In this document: positions 1 through 7,625 of the stretch, piece by piece | Numbering within the stretch: the first letter of the stretch is position 1 | Layout of the letters: every line of letters begins with the position of its first letter | Assembly (NCBI GenBank): GCA_021232515.1 | Contig: JAJPOQ010000117.1 | Span: 1 to 64,000, forward strand | DNA length: 64,000 nucleotides | Direction: 5' to 3' | Origin: Lentisphaeraceae bacterium | Lineage (GTDB): Bacteria > Verrucomicrobiota > Lentisphaeria > Lentisphaerales > Lentisphaeraceae | Translations under genes and position numbers: made by a program | Notes under the pieces: model-generated | Databases searched by the model: none | What the model was told of the DNA's origin: nothing | What the model saw: only the letters and a program-made list of their open reading frames with translations

Positions 1-36
1 TGCCAGAAGCTAGAGAGCAAGTTAATTATGTTCATT

Positions 37-99
37 AGTCGTTCCTTCTGAGATTGTTTAATTGTGGTAAATCAAACTAAATCAGAAGAACGACTTTTT
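37..99 (+). terminator. Long-loop inverted repeat followed by T-run
   Basis: A 14-bp inverted repeat (37-51 with 82-95, one bulged base) is separated by about 30 bases and followed by TTTTTC. It could end a gene lying left of the window, or be part of a structured RNA. The long loop makes a simple terminator less certain. Confidence 0.35.
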
Positions 100-145
100 C
101 TTGCCTAGATTAGAAACCACACAATTCCGTGAAGAACCTTAAATG

Positions 146-172
146 AGGCCTGCTAAAAGCAGGCCTATTTTG
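146..172 (+). terminator. Rho-independent terminator-like hairpin
   Basis: A perfect 8-bp stem, AGGCCTGC (146-153) with GCAGGCCT (159-166), has a 5-base loop and is followed by ATTTTGT. It probably ends transcription entering from the left edge. No gene is visible in bases 1-145. Confidence 0.55.
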
Positions 173-197
173 TATTCAGACTAATAATGGGATAAAT

Positions 198-330
198 GCG
201 GATAAGCTATCCGCGCTCCAATACTCGCTTACAGAATACTCTTCACTAGCTAATTAATATGCGGATAGGCTATCCGAGCTCCAGCATCATTTACTAACTA
301 TCCGCGCTCCAATACTCGCTCACGGAATAC
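198..330. repeat. Short direct repeats with hairpin core
   Basis: A 32-bp unit at 208-239 recurs at 299-330 with two mismatches. A GCGGATA-TATCCGC mini-hairpin at 198-214 recurs in imperfect form at 261-277. The units overlap in a mosaic, like small interspersed repeats. Apart from this the stretch up to the gene at 401 holds nothing I can identify. Confidence 0.6.
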
Positions 331-400
331 AAACTTTCCCTAAGTAAGCACTTTCATGAAATGAGAATCGTTCTATTTTCTAAAAAAATGGATTGCTGAT

Positions 401-607
401 ATGCCTAAAACATTAATGATCATTGGTGGAGTCGTACTCGCAATTGGAGTTCTTACCCACTTCCTACCAAATGCCTTTAGTTGGTTTGGCAGACTGCCTG
501 GCGACATACGTATAGAAAATGAAAACAGTAAGATATATTTCCCCATTACTACTATGATCATCGTCAGCATTGTCCTTAGTCTCTTATCAAAAGTATTTAC
601 TCGATAG
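401..607 (+). CDS. DUF2905 family small membrane protein
   Basis: A 68-residue protein with two predicted membrane segments (about 4-21 and 47-64). They are linked by a loop with the family hallmark GRLPGDIRIE (residues 30-39), then a YFP motif and a Ser/Leu-rich second helix. Length and order match DUF2905, conserved inner-membrane proteins of unknown function found in many phyla. It appears to be monocistronic; the next gene starts 84 bases downstream. The family call is confident, the function unknown. Confidence 0.85.
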   Translation: MPKTLMIIGGVVLAIGVLTHFLPNAFSWFGRLPGDIRIENENSKIYFPITTMIIVSIVLSLLSKVFTR

Positions 608-691
608 GGTCATCTCCCGCCTTTCTTAAAAAGATGATTGATTTTTTTGTCTAAGTGAAAGATAATTGATTAACCAATAGTTAAACAATAC

Positions 692-2692
692 ATGGCAAAC
701 GACGAACTCTTACAAAAAATATTTTCTGATGCAATTGAGCTAAAAAACTCAATTGAGTCACAAGACCTTAATCAAGAGCTTAGAAACCTTGAGGATCGAT
801 ACGAGATTAAAAACTTGATCGGTGAAGGTGCTGTCAAAAAAGTTTTTCTTGCTTACGATAAGATGATGGATCGAGAAGTCGCGCTCGCCAAGATTAAAGA
901 AGAGTCTTCTGAACAAATAAATGACTTCCTAAACGAAGCAAGATTATCCTCAAATCTAGAACATCCATATATCGCTCCTGTATACGATCTTGGTTTTGAT
1001 AAAGATGGTGCTCCATTTTTTGTAATGAAACTCTATGAGGGTAAAAATCTACGAGAAGAACTCTTGCAGAGAGATAAACAAAGCTTTGAACTTAAAGACA
1101 AGGTTACTTGGGTCCTCAACATCTACTTAAAAGTTTGCGAGGCCGTTTCATTCGCCCATTCAAAAGGCATCCTTCACTTAGATATAAAACCATCAAATAT
1201 TCGTATAGATAACTTTGGTGAAGTCCTACTCTGTGATTGGGGTATTGCTCGTTACATTAATAGTTATGAAACATGTGAAGACTCAGACACTCCCTTCTCT
1301 GAGAACTTACTTTCTCGAGCAACTCTAACCGGACAAGTTCGCGGTACTCCTGGCTTCATGGCTCCTGAGCAAAAAACGAAAGAAACACAACTCGACGAAC
1401 GCACTGACATATTCGGACTTGGTGCATTATTGCATGATATGCTGACAGGTTCACCGGAATTCTCAGATACTGAAAATAGTCTTCCTCATGAACTCAAAGC
1501 CATTTGCCAAAAAAGCCTTTCCTCTCGACAAAATGATCGTTATAAAAACGTTCAAGAACTCATAGACGATCTAAATAAATTTCAAAGTGGTAAAGTCACA
1601 ACCGCAGAAAATGCCAATATATTTTCAGTCTTAAAAAAGTGGTCCTGGAGACACCGAAAACCTATCTTATTAACGATCTTAAACCTTATTATCTTTTCGA
1701 GCCTCATCACGCTTTATGTGCGCGATATAAATGCGAGTAAAGAAAGTCTCAAAACAGTTGTAAATGAGCTTAAATCACAAGAACTCAAAGCCAATTCGGA
1801 AAACATAAAATTAGCAAAAAACTATTTCGATCAAGGGTATGCCGCTTACTGCAATGCAGTCTCTGACTTTGACTATGATAAGGACGATATAGAACTGGGA
1901 AAGAAGCTTTTACTTAAGTCAACTGAGCTCAATCCAAACGACTCAAAAGCATGGGCCCTTCTTGCTAAACTCAAACTGAATCAATACGATTTTGAAAGTG
2001 CTTTAATTGACTTCCAAAAGGCTGGGCAAGAATTTAAACCCTATACAGAAACCGTAAGGAAGAATTTGGAAATACTTCAAGCCAAGGTAAATACCAGTCT
2101 TGCAACCATCCCTCTTATCCATGACCTGACAAATTCTAACAGATTTGACCGTCGGTTACGAAACCACCTCATTTTCAAAGGTATACATAGCTTAAAAAAA
2201 GATAAGGGTTTACTCGAGTTTAGCATTGAGTCTATGAAAGCAGTCAATCAACTTGAAGAGTTTTCCTACACATACGATGCTGACCTGAAAAGCCTCGACC
2301 TACAAAGAAATGGCATCAAAATCTTATACCCGCTAAAAACACTCAGAATTAATAAGTTAAACCTAAGCCACAACCCTTTATGGAACTCAGAATTTTTTAA
2401 CTTGCGTAGAATCCCCCTAACTCACCTCGACATTTCCTACTGTAAACTCATCGCCCTCAATCGCTTTTCAAACCCTGAGATTCAACACCTCAACCTCGAA
2501 GGTAATCCTTTGGAGAATATAACTAACATCACCAAAATAGGCATAAAATCAATCAACATCGCCCATACCAAAATTAAGCTAAAGCAATTAACACAGTTTA
2601 AAAAACTTGAGAAGGTCATATGTTCAGAAGAGCAATATAAGGAACTCAAAAAACTCTTAGAAAAGTCTGTGCAAATAATTATAAAGAAATGA
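692..2692 (+). CDS. Transmembrane Ser/Thr protein kinase with TPR and LRR regions, WNK-like lysine
   Basis: A 666-residue kinase. The kinase domain spans about 37-300 with HLDIKPSN (162-169, a non-RD catalytic loop), DWG in place of DFG (182-184) and GTPGFMAPEQ. The glycine-rich loop reads GEGAVKKV. The canonical VAIK lysine position is Ala66 (VALA), and a lysine (Lys49) sits 17 residues earlier, as in WNK kinases. One membrane helix (about 324-343) is followed by TPR-like helices (about 370-470) and C-terminal leucine-rich repeats (about 560-660), probably outside the cytoplasm. Unlike the other two kinases it has no adjacent sigma factor. No Shine-Dalgarno is obvious before the ATG. Sensing role is inferred. 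Confidence 0.85.
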   Translation: MANDELLQKIFSDAIELKNSIESQDLNQELRNLEDRYEIKNLIGEGAVKKVFLAYDKMMDREVALAKIKEESSEQINDFLNEARLSSNLEHPYIAPVYDLGFDKDGAPFFVMKLYEGKNLREELLQRDKQSFELKDKVTWVLNIYLKVCEAVSFAHSKGILHLDIKPSNIRIDNFGEVLLCDWGIARYINSYETCEDSDTPFSENLLSRATLTGQVRGTPGFMAPEQKTKETQLDERTDIFGLGALLHDMLTGSPEFSDTENSLPHELKAICQKSLSSRQNDRYKNVQELIDDLNKFQSGKVTTAENANIFSVLKKWSWRHRKPILLTILNLIIFSSLITLYVRDINASKESLKTVVNELKSQELKANSENIKLAKNYFDQGYAAYCNAVSDFDYDKDDIELGKKLLLKSTELNPNDSKAWALLAKLKLNQYDFESALIDFQKAGQEFKPYTETVRKNLEILQAKVNTSLATIPLIHDLTNSNRFDRRLRNHLIFKGIHSLKKDKGLLEFSIESMKAVNQLEEFSYTYDADLKSLDLQRNGIKILYPLKTLRINKLNLSHNPLWNSEFFNLRRIPLTHLDISYCKLIALNRFSNPEIQHLNLEGNPLENITNITKIGIKSINIAHTKIKLKQLTQFKKLEKVICSEEQYKELKKLLEKSVQIIIKK

Positions 2693-2693
2693 C

Positions 2694-3236
2694 TTAAGTT
2701 AAAGACTTAACCATAGCTCGAATTGCGGAGAAATAGTTTTTCTCACCAGAAATACGGTCTACCAACATAGCCCCTTCAAGACTACTTATAAAAATCAAAG
2801 CTAGCGAATCTATAGGTATATCTTTAGTACCTAGACGTTCAATTGTATCTTGCAGCCAATTCTCCAATGCCCTAAAAGTTGCTTTTAGCTCTTCGGTCAC
2901 CTCTTTATCCAAGTGCATCATATCTGCGGCTAGCATACCACAAACACAAAATTTACCTTCATCTAAAACCCCTTCAAATATATCTATAAGGGCTAATAAA
3001 ACTTCTTGAAGAGAGTCTGACTCTTCTGACAGCTTTACTAATCGTTCTGACAAAGACTCTCTAAAGTCGATGATAATTGCTTTAAATAATTCATTCTTAT
3101 TTCGAAAGTGATAATGAACACTTGATGATTTTATCCCAACCGACTCTGCTAAGTCTCGAAAGCTAAAGCCATTTACTCCACCTTTTTGAAGAGCATAACA
3201 AGCTGTTTGCATTATTTCTTTTTTCTTTAAATTCAT
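2694..3236 (-). CDS. TetR/AcrR family transcriptional repressor
   Basis: A 180-residue protein. The N-terminal helix-turn-helix (about 10-55) contains the FSFRDLAESVGIKSSSVHYHF motif region (shown as residues 24-44) typical of TetR proteins, followed by an all-helical ligand-binding and dimerisation domain. It is divergent from the GST operon at 3397, and the 160-base gap carries repeated CTATC-N4-GATAG palindromes, so autoregulation and control of that operon are likely. The ligand is unknown; an electrophile or xenobiotic is plausible given the glutathione transferases. The gene converges with the kinase at 692 with only one base between stops. Confidence 0.9.
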   Translation of the reverse strand: MNLKKKEIMQTACYALQKGGVNGFSFRDLAESVGIKSSSVHYHFRNKNELFKAIIIDFRESLSERLVKLSEESDSLQEVLLALIDIFEGVLDEGKFCVCGMLAADMMHLDKEVTEELKATFRALENWLQDTIERLGTKDIPIDSLALIFISSLEGAMLVDRISGEKNYFSAIRAMVKSLT

Positions 3237-3267
3237 TATTAACCTAAATTGTTCTTATATATTCAAT

Positions 3268-3281
3268 CTATCACTAGATAG
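3268..3281. promoter_or_regulatory. Probable TetR operator, proximal to the repressor gene
   Basis: CTATCACTAGATAG has inverted arms CTATC/GATAG around CACTA-like bases, 31 bases upstream of the TetR start. It matches the half-sites at 3339-3371 with one or two differences. Confidence 0.55.
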
Positions 3282-3338
3282 ACAAATTTCAATATTTCTA
3301 AACTTTCACTCTTGTATATTCTTTCTCTTTGCCGTAAC

Positions 3339-3371
3339 CTATCAGTAGATAGATAATCTACCTACTGATAG
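3339..3371. promoter_or_regulatory. Probable double TetR operator of the GST operon
   Basis: CTATCAGTAGATAG (3339-3352) and CTACCTACTGATAG (3358-3371) are near-perfect reverse complements around a 5-bp spacer. They form a 33-bp palindrome ending 25 bases before the GST start. Each half also resembles the site at 3268. A ribosome binding site AGAAAGGA follows before the ATG at 3397. Confidence 0.65.
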
Positions 3372-3396
3372 ATTCACTTAAAAGAAAGGACCTAAC

Positions 3397-4014
3397 ATGA
3401 AGCTTTACAATCACTCATTAGCACCGAACCCAAGACGCGTAAGAATATTTTTGGCCGAGAAAGGAAAGTTAGATCAAGTAGAACTAATCGATGTTGATAT
3501 TTTGAAAGGAGAACAAAACAAACCTTGCTTTAGAGAGAGAAACCCTTTTGGAGGTGTTCCTGTCCTCGAGATAGATGACACTACATACATCTCTGAAAGT
3601 GTCTCTATTTCACGATATTTTGAAAATATATACCCCGAAAACTCATTACTTGGAAAGTCTGCTCTTGAATCGGCTACTATAGATATGTGGCAAAGAAGAG
3701 CTGAAGTTGGAGTTCTGACTCCCATAGGTACTTACTTTCATCAAGCGACTGAAGGACTAGGAGAAAAAGACAAATACCGCAATAAAGAATGGGGGCAATA
3801 CAATCTTGTTTTTTTGAAGAACTCACTCACTATTATTGAACATCAACTTCAAAAACAAGCCTATTTAGCAGGGTCAGACTACAGTATCGCTGACATCACG
3901 TTGTTATGCGCTTTAGACTTTGGTCTGTATGTCGGAATCATAGACTTTGAAGAAATACCTGCAGTCAAAAGTTGGTATGAGTTAGTTTCAAAAAGAGTAT
4001 CATCTGGAGCATAA
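3397..4014 (+). CDS. Glutathione S-transferase family protein
   Basis: A 205-residue protein with a thioredoxin-like N-terminal domain (about 1-82). It includes an N-terminal SLAPNPRRVRI segment at the glutathione site, cis-proline VPVLE (55-59) and the ESVSIS glutathione-binding turn (68-73). A helical C-terminal domain follows with the SDYSIADIT capping box. Length is typical for bacterial GSTs. It is the first gene of a four-gene TetR-controlled operon and has a good AGAAAGGA ribosome binding site. It probably conjugates or reduces electrophiles; substrate unknown. Confidence 0.88.
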   Translation: MKLYNHSLAPNPRRVRIFLAEKGKLDQVELIDVDILKGEQNKPCFRERNPFGGVPVLEIDDTTYISESVSISRYFENIYPENSLLGKSALESATIDMWQRRAEVGVLTPIGTYFHQATEGLGEKDKYRNKEWGQYNLVFLKNSLTIIEHQLQKQAYLAGSDYSIADITLLCALDFGLYVGIIDFEEIPAVKSWYELVSKRVSSGA

Positions 4015-4020
4015 GTTAAC

Positions 4021-4728
4021 ATGAAAATTCACGCCGACCTCAACCAAAACACCAAGGTAAATCAAGATGATTTACCTTGGGTAAAGTCTCCACAACAAGG
4101 TGTATCTAGAAAAATGATAGAACGCGATGGTGCAGAAGTCACTAGAGCAACAAGCTTAGTAAAGTATGAGGCTCAATCATTTTTTCCTGATCACACTCAT
4201 GATATGGGTGAAGAGTTTCTAGTTTTGGATGGCGTATTTTCTGATGAATCAGGGGATTTTAAAAGTGGAACATATGTTAGGAACCCCTGGGGTACAAAAC
4301 ATCGACCTTTCAGCAGAGAAGGCTGTACTATTTTTGTAAAGTTACGACAAATGCACTCTGAAGATCAGAATAGTATTCGTGTCCATCACGATGAAATAAA
4401 CTTTACAAAAATCAACGATGCTCTCGAGTACTCAAGCATTCACTCATTTGGCACTGAAAGTGTGGCTTTTGTTAAAGCAGTAAATGAGTTCCATTGGCAA
4501 AGTGCTCTTCTTGGTGGACTCGAAGTCTTCATCATAAATGGTGAGATAACTTCTGAAAAGAATCAACTTCCAAAAAATGGTTGGTTGCGCTTTGCGCCAA
4601 ATCATCAAGCGGATTTCATTATTAGAGAAAACAGTTTATTGCTTATAAAAACAGGACACTTACCTACTGTCACAAGTTCTGCTGCGTCAGTTAATTGGAC
4701 TAAAATATTATCAACTAAGGAATCATAA
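4021..4728 (+). CDS. ChrR-like cupin domain protein
   Basis: A 235-residue protein with two cupin-like halves. The first has the ChrR-type metal-binding signature: HTHDMGEEFLVLDG (residues 59-72), then DESGD, GTYVRNPWG and a later His in KHRPF. This is the fold of the anti-sigma factor ChrR cupin domain, but the N-terminal zinc-binding anti-sigma helices are missing and no sigma gene is adjacent, so an enzymatic or stress role is more likely than anti-sigma activity. The second half (about 125-230) is degenerate. It lies 6 bases after the first GST and one base before the second, so it is surely co-transcribed. Confidence 0.78.
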   Translation: MKIHADLNQNTKVNQDDLPWVKSPQQGVSRKMIERDGAEVTRATSLVKYEAQSFFPDHTHDMGEEFLVLDGVFSDESGDFKSGTYVRNPWGTKHRPFSREGCTIFVKLRQMHSEDQNSIRVHHDEINFTKINDALEYSSIHSFGTESVAFVKAVNEFHWQSALLGGLEVFIINGEITSEKNQLPKNGWLRFAPNHQADFIIRENSLLLIKTGHLPTVTSSAASVNWTKILSTKES

Positions 4729-4729
4729 C

Positions 4730-5347
4730 ATGTCATCACTTAAAATATATAGTTTTCACCTCTCTGGCCATGCTCACAAAGCTCGACTTTTTGCCTCAAT
4801 CCTAGGTTTAGACTATGAAGTTCACGAACTAAACCTCAAAGAAAAAGAGCATAAAAGCGAAGAGTATCTTAAAAAAAATCTCTTTGGACAATTCCCTATT
4901 CTTGAAGATGGCGATATTATCATACCAGACTCAAATGCGATACTAGTTTACCTCGCCAAAAAATACGACAAAACAGGACAGTGGCTTCCAAATGACGCGA
5001 TCCTTGCTGCTCAAGTCGAACGTTTCCTCACTGTTGCAGCAGGTAAACTTGCTTATGGTCCTGCGAAAGCCCGTGTTATAAACCTCTTCTCAACAGGCCA
5101 AGATCCAGAAGTATACATTGACGAAGCTCATTCTCTGCTAAAAGTTCTAGATCAACATCTAGCAGATAAAGAGTGGCTTGTGGGTGAGCATGCAACTATC
5201 GCAGATATCTCTAACTACACTTACATCCTTTTAGCTCCAGAAGGAAACGTCTCTCTGGACGACTATAAAAATGTCCAGACGTGGTTAAAAAGAGTAGAAG
5301 ACATACCTGGTTTTATTCCGATGGAAAGAAGTAATATTGCCAAATAA
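4730..5347 (+). CDS. Glutathione S-transferase family protein (second copy)
   Basis: A 205-residue GST. The thioredoxin-like domain has the Ser-rich start SFHLSGHAHKARL, cis-Pro in QFPILEDGD and the PDSNAILVYLAKKY glutathione-site segment. The C-terminal helical domain has the EHATIADISNY box. It is clearly diverged from the GST at 3397 rather than a recent duplicate. Third gene of the operon. The substrate is unknown. Confidence 0.88.
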   Translation: MSSLKIYSFHLSGHAHKARLFASILGLDYEVHELNLKEKEHKSEEYLKKNLFGQFPILEDGDIIIPDSNAILVYLAKKYDKTGQWLPNDAILAAQVERFLTVAAGKLAYGPAKARVINLFSTGQDPEVYIDEAHSLLKVLDQHLADKEWLVGEHATIADISNYTYILLAPEGNVSLDDYKNVQTWLKRVEDIPGFIPMERSNIAK

Positions 5348-5376
5348 ATGCGGCGCTTTTTAAAAGGACATTTATA

Positions 5377-6285
5377 ATGACAACGACTGAAAGCTCACCT
5401 TTCCATGAAGGTGAGTTACAAATACAAAAAAGCCTTGGTGTAGCAGAGAAAATGGCCGTATTTGGTAAAAAGGTTATTCGTTCTTTTATACCAAAACAAC
5501 ATCGCCAGTTTTTCCAAGACTTGCCTTTCATTATATTGTCTCATGCAGATCAAAATGAAAACTGTTGGACATCTTTATTGACTGGTGAACTTGGCTTTAT
5601 TCAATCACCAACAGACACAAGCTTAATCATAAATCAATTACCCACAGAGGGTGATCCTTTAAACGCTAAGTTACACGAAGGTATGCATCTTGGTATTTTA
5701 GGTATCATGCTTTACAGCAAGCGGAGGAATCGCCTTTCCGTGGTAGTTGATAAGATCTTCGACCATGGGTTTTCGGTTAAAATAAAACAATGTTTCGGTA
5801 ATTGTCCAAAATACATTAAGCATCGCTCTCCACGGATGTTACAGCCTGAAGAAATACAGGAAGTTAAAGTCTCTCACTTTGACCACTTCGATTCTAATTT
5901 AACGAGCTTTATAAGTGAAGCTGAAACATTCTTTGTCGGTAGCTATAAAGGACACAATCTTAAATCTTCAAGCGATGGTACAGATGCATCTCACAGAGGT
6001 GGAGAAAAAGGTTTTATTCAAGTAAATGATGAGAAGACGCTTACCATCCCTGATTACTCAGGAAACTTTCACTTTAATACTCTTGGAAACTTCCTTATAA
6101 CACCAAAAGCTGGTCTCCTGTTTATAAACTTCGAGACCGGTGACCTAGTAACTATGACCGGTACACCAAAAGTTCTTTTCGACCCTCCAAGCCTAAAAGA
6201 CTTTCCTGCTGCCGAAAGACTTTGGACCTTTCAAATAAGTCATGGATACATCATCAAAAATAGTAGCCGTATTGTTTGGGAGTAG
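5377..6285 (+). CDS. Pyridoxamine 5'-phosphate oxidase-like flavin-binding protein
   Basis: A 302-residue protein of the PNPOx-related split-barrel FMN-binding group. It has an N-terminal helix, a split barrel with LPFIILSHADQNENCWTS, GMHLGILGIML and RRNRLSVVV strands, then an FGNCPKYI segment seen in this subgroup. The C-terminal half repeats the barrel pattern (PDYSGNFHFNTLGNFLITPKAGLLFINF region, about 228-255). It has an AAAGGA ribosome binding site 8 bases before the ATG and closes the TetR-controlled operon. Likely an FMN-dependent oxidoreductase; the reaction is unknown. Confidence 0.8.
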   Translation: MTTTESSPFHEGELQIQKSLGVAEKMAVFGKKVIRSFIPKQHRQFFQDLPFIILSHADQNENCWTSLLTGELGFIQSPTDTSLIINQLPTEGDPLNAKLHEGMHLGILGIMLYSKRRNRLSVVVDKIFDHGFSVKIKQCFGNCPKYIKHRSPRMLQPEEIQEVKVSHFDHFDSNLTSFISEAETFFVGSYKGHNLKSSSDGTDASHRGGEKGFIQVNDEKTLTIPDYSGNFHFNTLGNFLITPKAGLLFINFETGDLVTMTGTPKVLFDPPSLKDFPAAERLWTFQISHGYIIKNSSRIVWE

Positions 6286-6322
6286 TCTATTCTAAACCTT
6301 TAAATAAAAATCTCATTTGCGT

Positions 6323-6955
6323 TTAGTGATAACCTCGAGTTGGATCTAAATCTGCCGCATCTGATATAGTATCATAAAAAAGTGGGAAGCTATAAAGCTT
6401 TGCATGCCCATCTAAAAAGAGTATGTTACAACGACGATTATTTGTCCCACCATGCCACTGCATACGCGGATCTCGCCATTCACGATTATTGTGCCACAAG
6501 TCACCGAGTATGATCTTAATGGTTGGATGATCATAGTAGTCTTTTTTTCTTGGTTCATCATTATCAAATATATAGCCAACACCCGAACGATTTACTTGAG
6601 CTGCAGCCTGGTAACTCGTGCCTTTTAGTTCGTGATACTTAAGCTGACTATTACCTATGGAGTCTCCTTTATCTGAAGGGCAAATCATCGAGACTTCTAC
6701 GTCTATATAGTTTTCTAAAGCATTGTTAGTAACACCATTATTAACTGTACTTGTCCAACCATCGTACTGCGGAAAATAATTATTATTGCCAATGGTGTAA
6801 AGCTCTAAACCTAGACCGATCTGTCGGATATTATTCAAGCAAACCGCCCATTTCCCTTTATCTCTTGCTTTCGATATAGAAGGAAGTAAAATGCTCGCTA
6901 GTATGCCAATTATAGCAATCACGACAAGCAGTTCAATTAAAGTAAATTTTTTCAT
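6323..6955 (-). CDS. Type II pseudopilin with H-x9-DG motif
   Basis: Prepilin-type N-terminus [20 protein letters not shown] with Glu at +5 of the mature protein and a hydrophobic helix. The globular domain ends with the [19 protein letters not shown] motif (H-x-DG type). About 210 residues. I chose the ATG at 6955 because prepilin leaders are usually very short; a start at 6964 is also in frame. It is probably exported and processed by a prepilin peptidase. It is divergent from the sigma factor at 7046 and lacks the shared promoter element seen in the 20-23 kb array. Confidence 0.88.
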   Translation of the reverse strand: MKKFTLIELLVVIAIIGILASILLPSISKARDKGKWAVCLNNIRQIGLGLELYTIGNNNYFPQYDGWTSTVNNGVTNNALENYIDVEVSMICPSDKGDSIGNSQLKYHELKGTSYQAAAQVNRSGVGYIFDNDEPRKKDYYDHPTIKIILGDLWHNNREWRDPRMQWHGGTNNRRCNILFLDGHAKLYSFPLFYDTISDAADLDPTRGYH

Positions 6956-7045
6956 ATCAGCCATTTTTCCAATTAATTGTGTTACTTGCTAAAAGGGCAG
7001 GTTTTTGATATATTTGATAAAAATTTCAAATCTTTTAAAAGTTTT

Positions 7046-7624
7046 ATGAATCAATCTACGAGAAGAACATTAATCGAAAGGGTCACTAACTCAGCTGACG
7101 AGAGTTCTTGGGACGAGTTTGTGAATGTTTACCAGCGCTATGTCCTAGGTTTTATGCTTAAGATGGGCATCAACTTTCATGAAGCTGAAGACCTCACTCA
7201 AAAAGTTATGGTTAAACTTTGGAAAAAGCTTCCTGAGTTTGAGTACCGCCCCGGAAGTTGTCGCTTTCGCAGTTGGTTAGCAATTATCAGTCGTAGCCTT
7301 ATTCGTGACCATCGAAACCTTAAGCAAAATAAGCTTAATAGCCAAATGAGCGATGAAGAAGTACCTGATGTTGAAATAACTGCAGAAATAGAAACTATAA
7401 GTCTCAATGAGTGGAAAGAGTTCATCTCGAAACTTGCTTGGGAGAGAATCTCAAAAAGATTTAATCAACTAGCTCTAGATGTCTTTCTACAATCATCTCA
7501 AAAAGAGATTGCCGACATTGCGCAGGACTTAGGTCTGGCAGAAAACACTGTCTATGTTTACCGAAAACGAGTCGAAACTGCTCTTAAAAAAGAGATCCAT
7601 AACTTAAATTATGAGCTTGGTTGA
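7046..7624 (+). CDS. ECF-type RNA polymerase sigma factor
   Basis: About 192 residues. Region 2 includes EAEDLTQKVMVKLWKKLPEF and FRSWLAIISRSLIRDH. The region 4 helix-turn-helix reads EIADIAQDLGLAENTVYVYRKRV. I chose the ATG at 7046 because the resulting N-terminus (NQSTRRTLIERV) aligns with the two other ECF factors in the window (TRMTLIQRV, TRKTLLQRA); the frame is open further upstream to 6977. It converges with the kinase ending at 7626, one base apart, so it is not in the usual sigma-then-kinase operon. No anti-sigma factor is adjacent. Confidence 0.88.
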   Translation: MNQSTRRTLIERVTNSADESSWDEFVNVYQRYVLGFMLKMGINFHEAEDLTQKVMVKLWKKLPEFEYRPGSCRFRSWLAIISRSLIRDHRNLKQNKLNSQMSDEEVPDVEITAEIETISLNEWKEFISKLAWERISKRFNQLALDVFLQSSQKEIADIAQDLGLAENTVYVYRKRVETALKKEIHNLNYELG

Positions 7625-7625
7625 A

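Noticed and set aside
198-330. A CRISPR array.
   Set aside because: Only two full copies, unequal spacing, and the repeats overlap a hairpin unit; no cas genes.
692-2692. Lys67 directly after VALA could be the VAIK lysine in the first kinase.
   Set aside because: When the three kinases are aligned by the distance from the glycine loop, Lys67 is one residue off; the other two kinases have Ala or a different residue there. The loop lysine is the only one kept in all three.
4021-4728. An anti-sigma factor for one of the ECF sigma factors.
   Set aside because: It has only the ChrR cupin, lacks the anti-sigma zinc helices and is in a GST operon away from any sigma gene.
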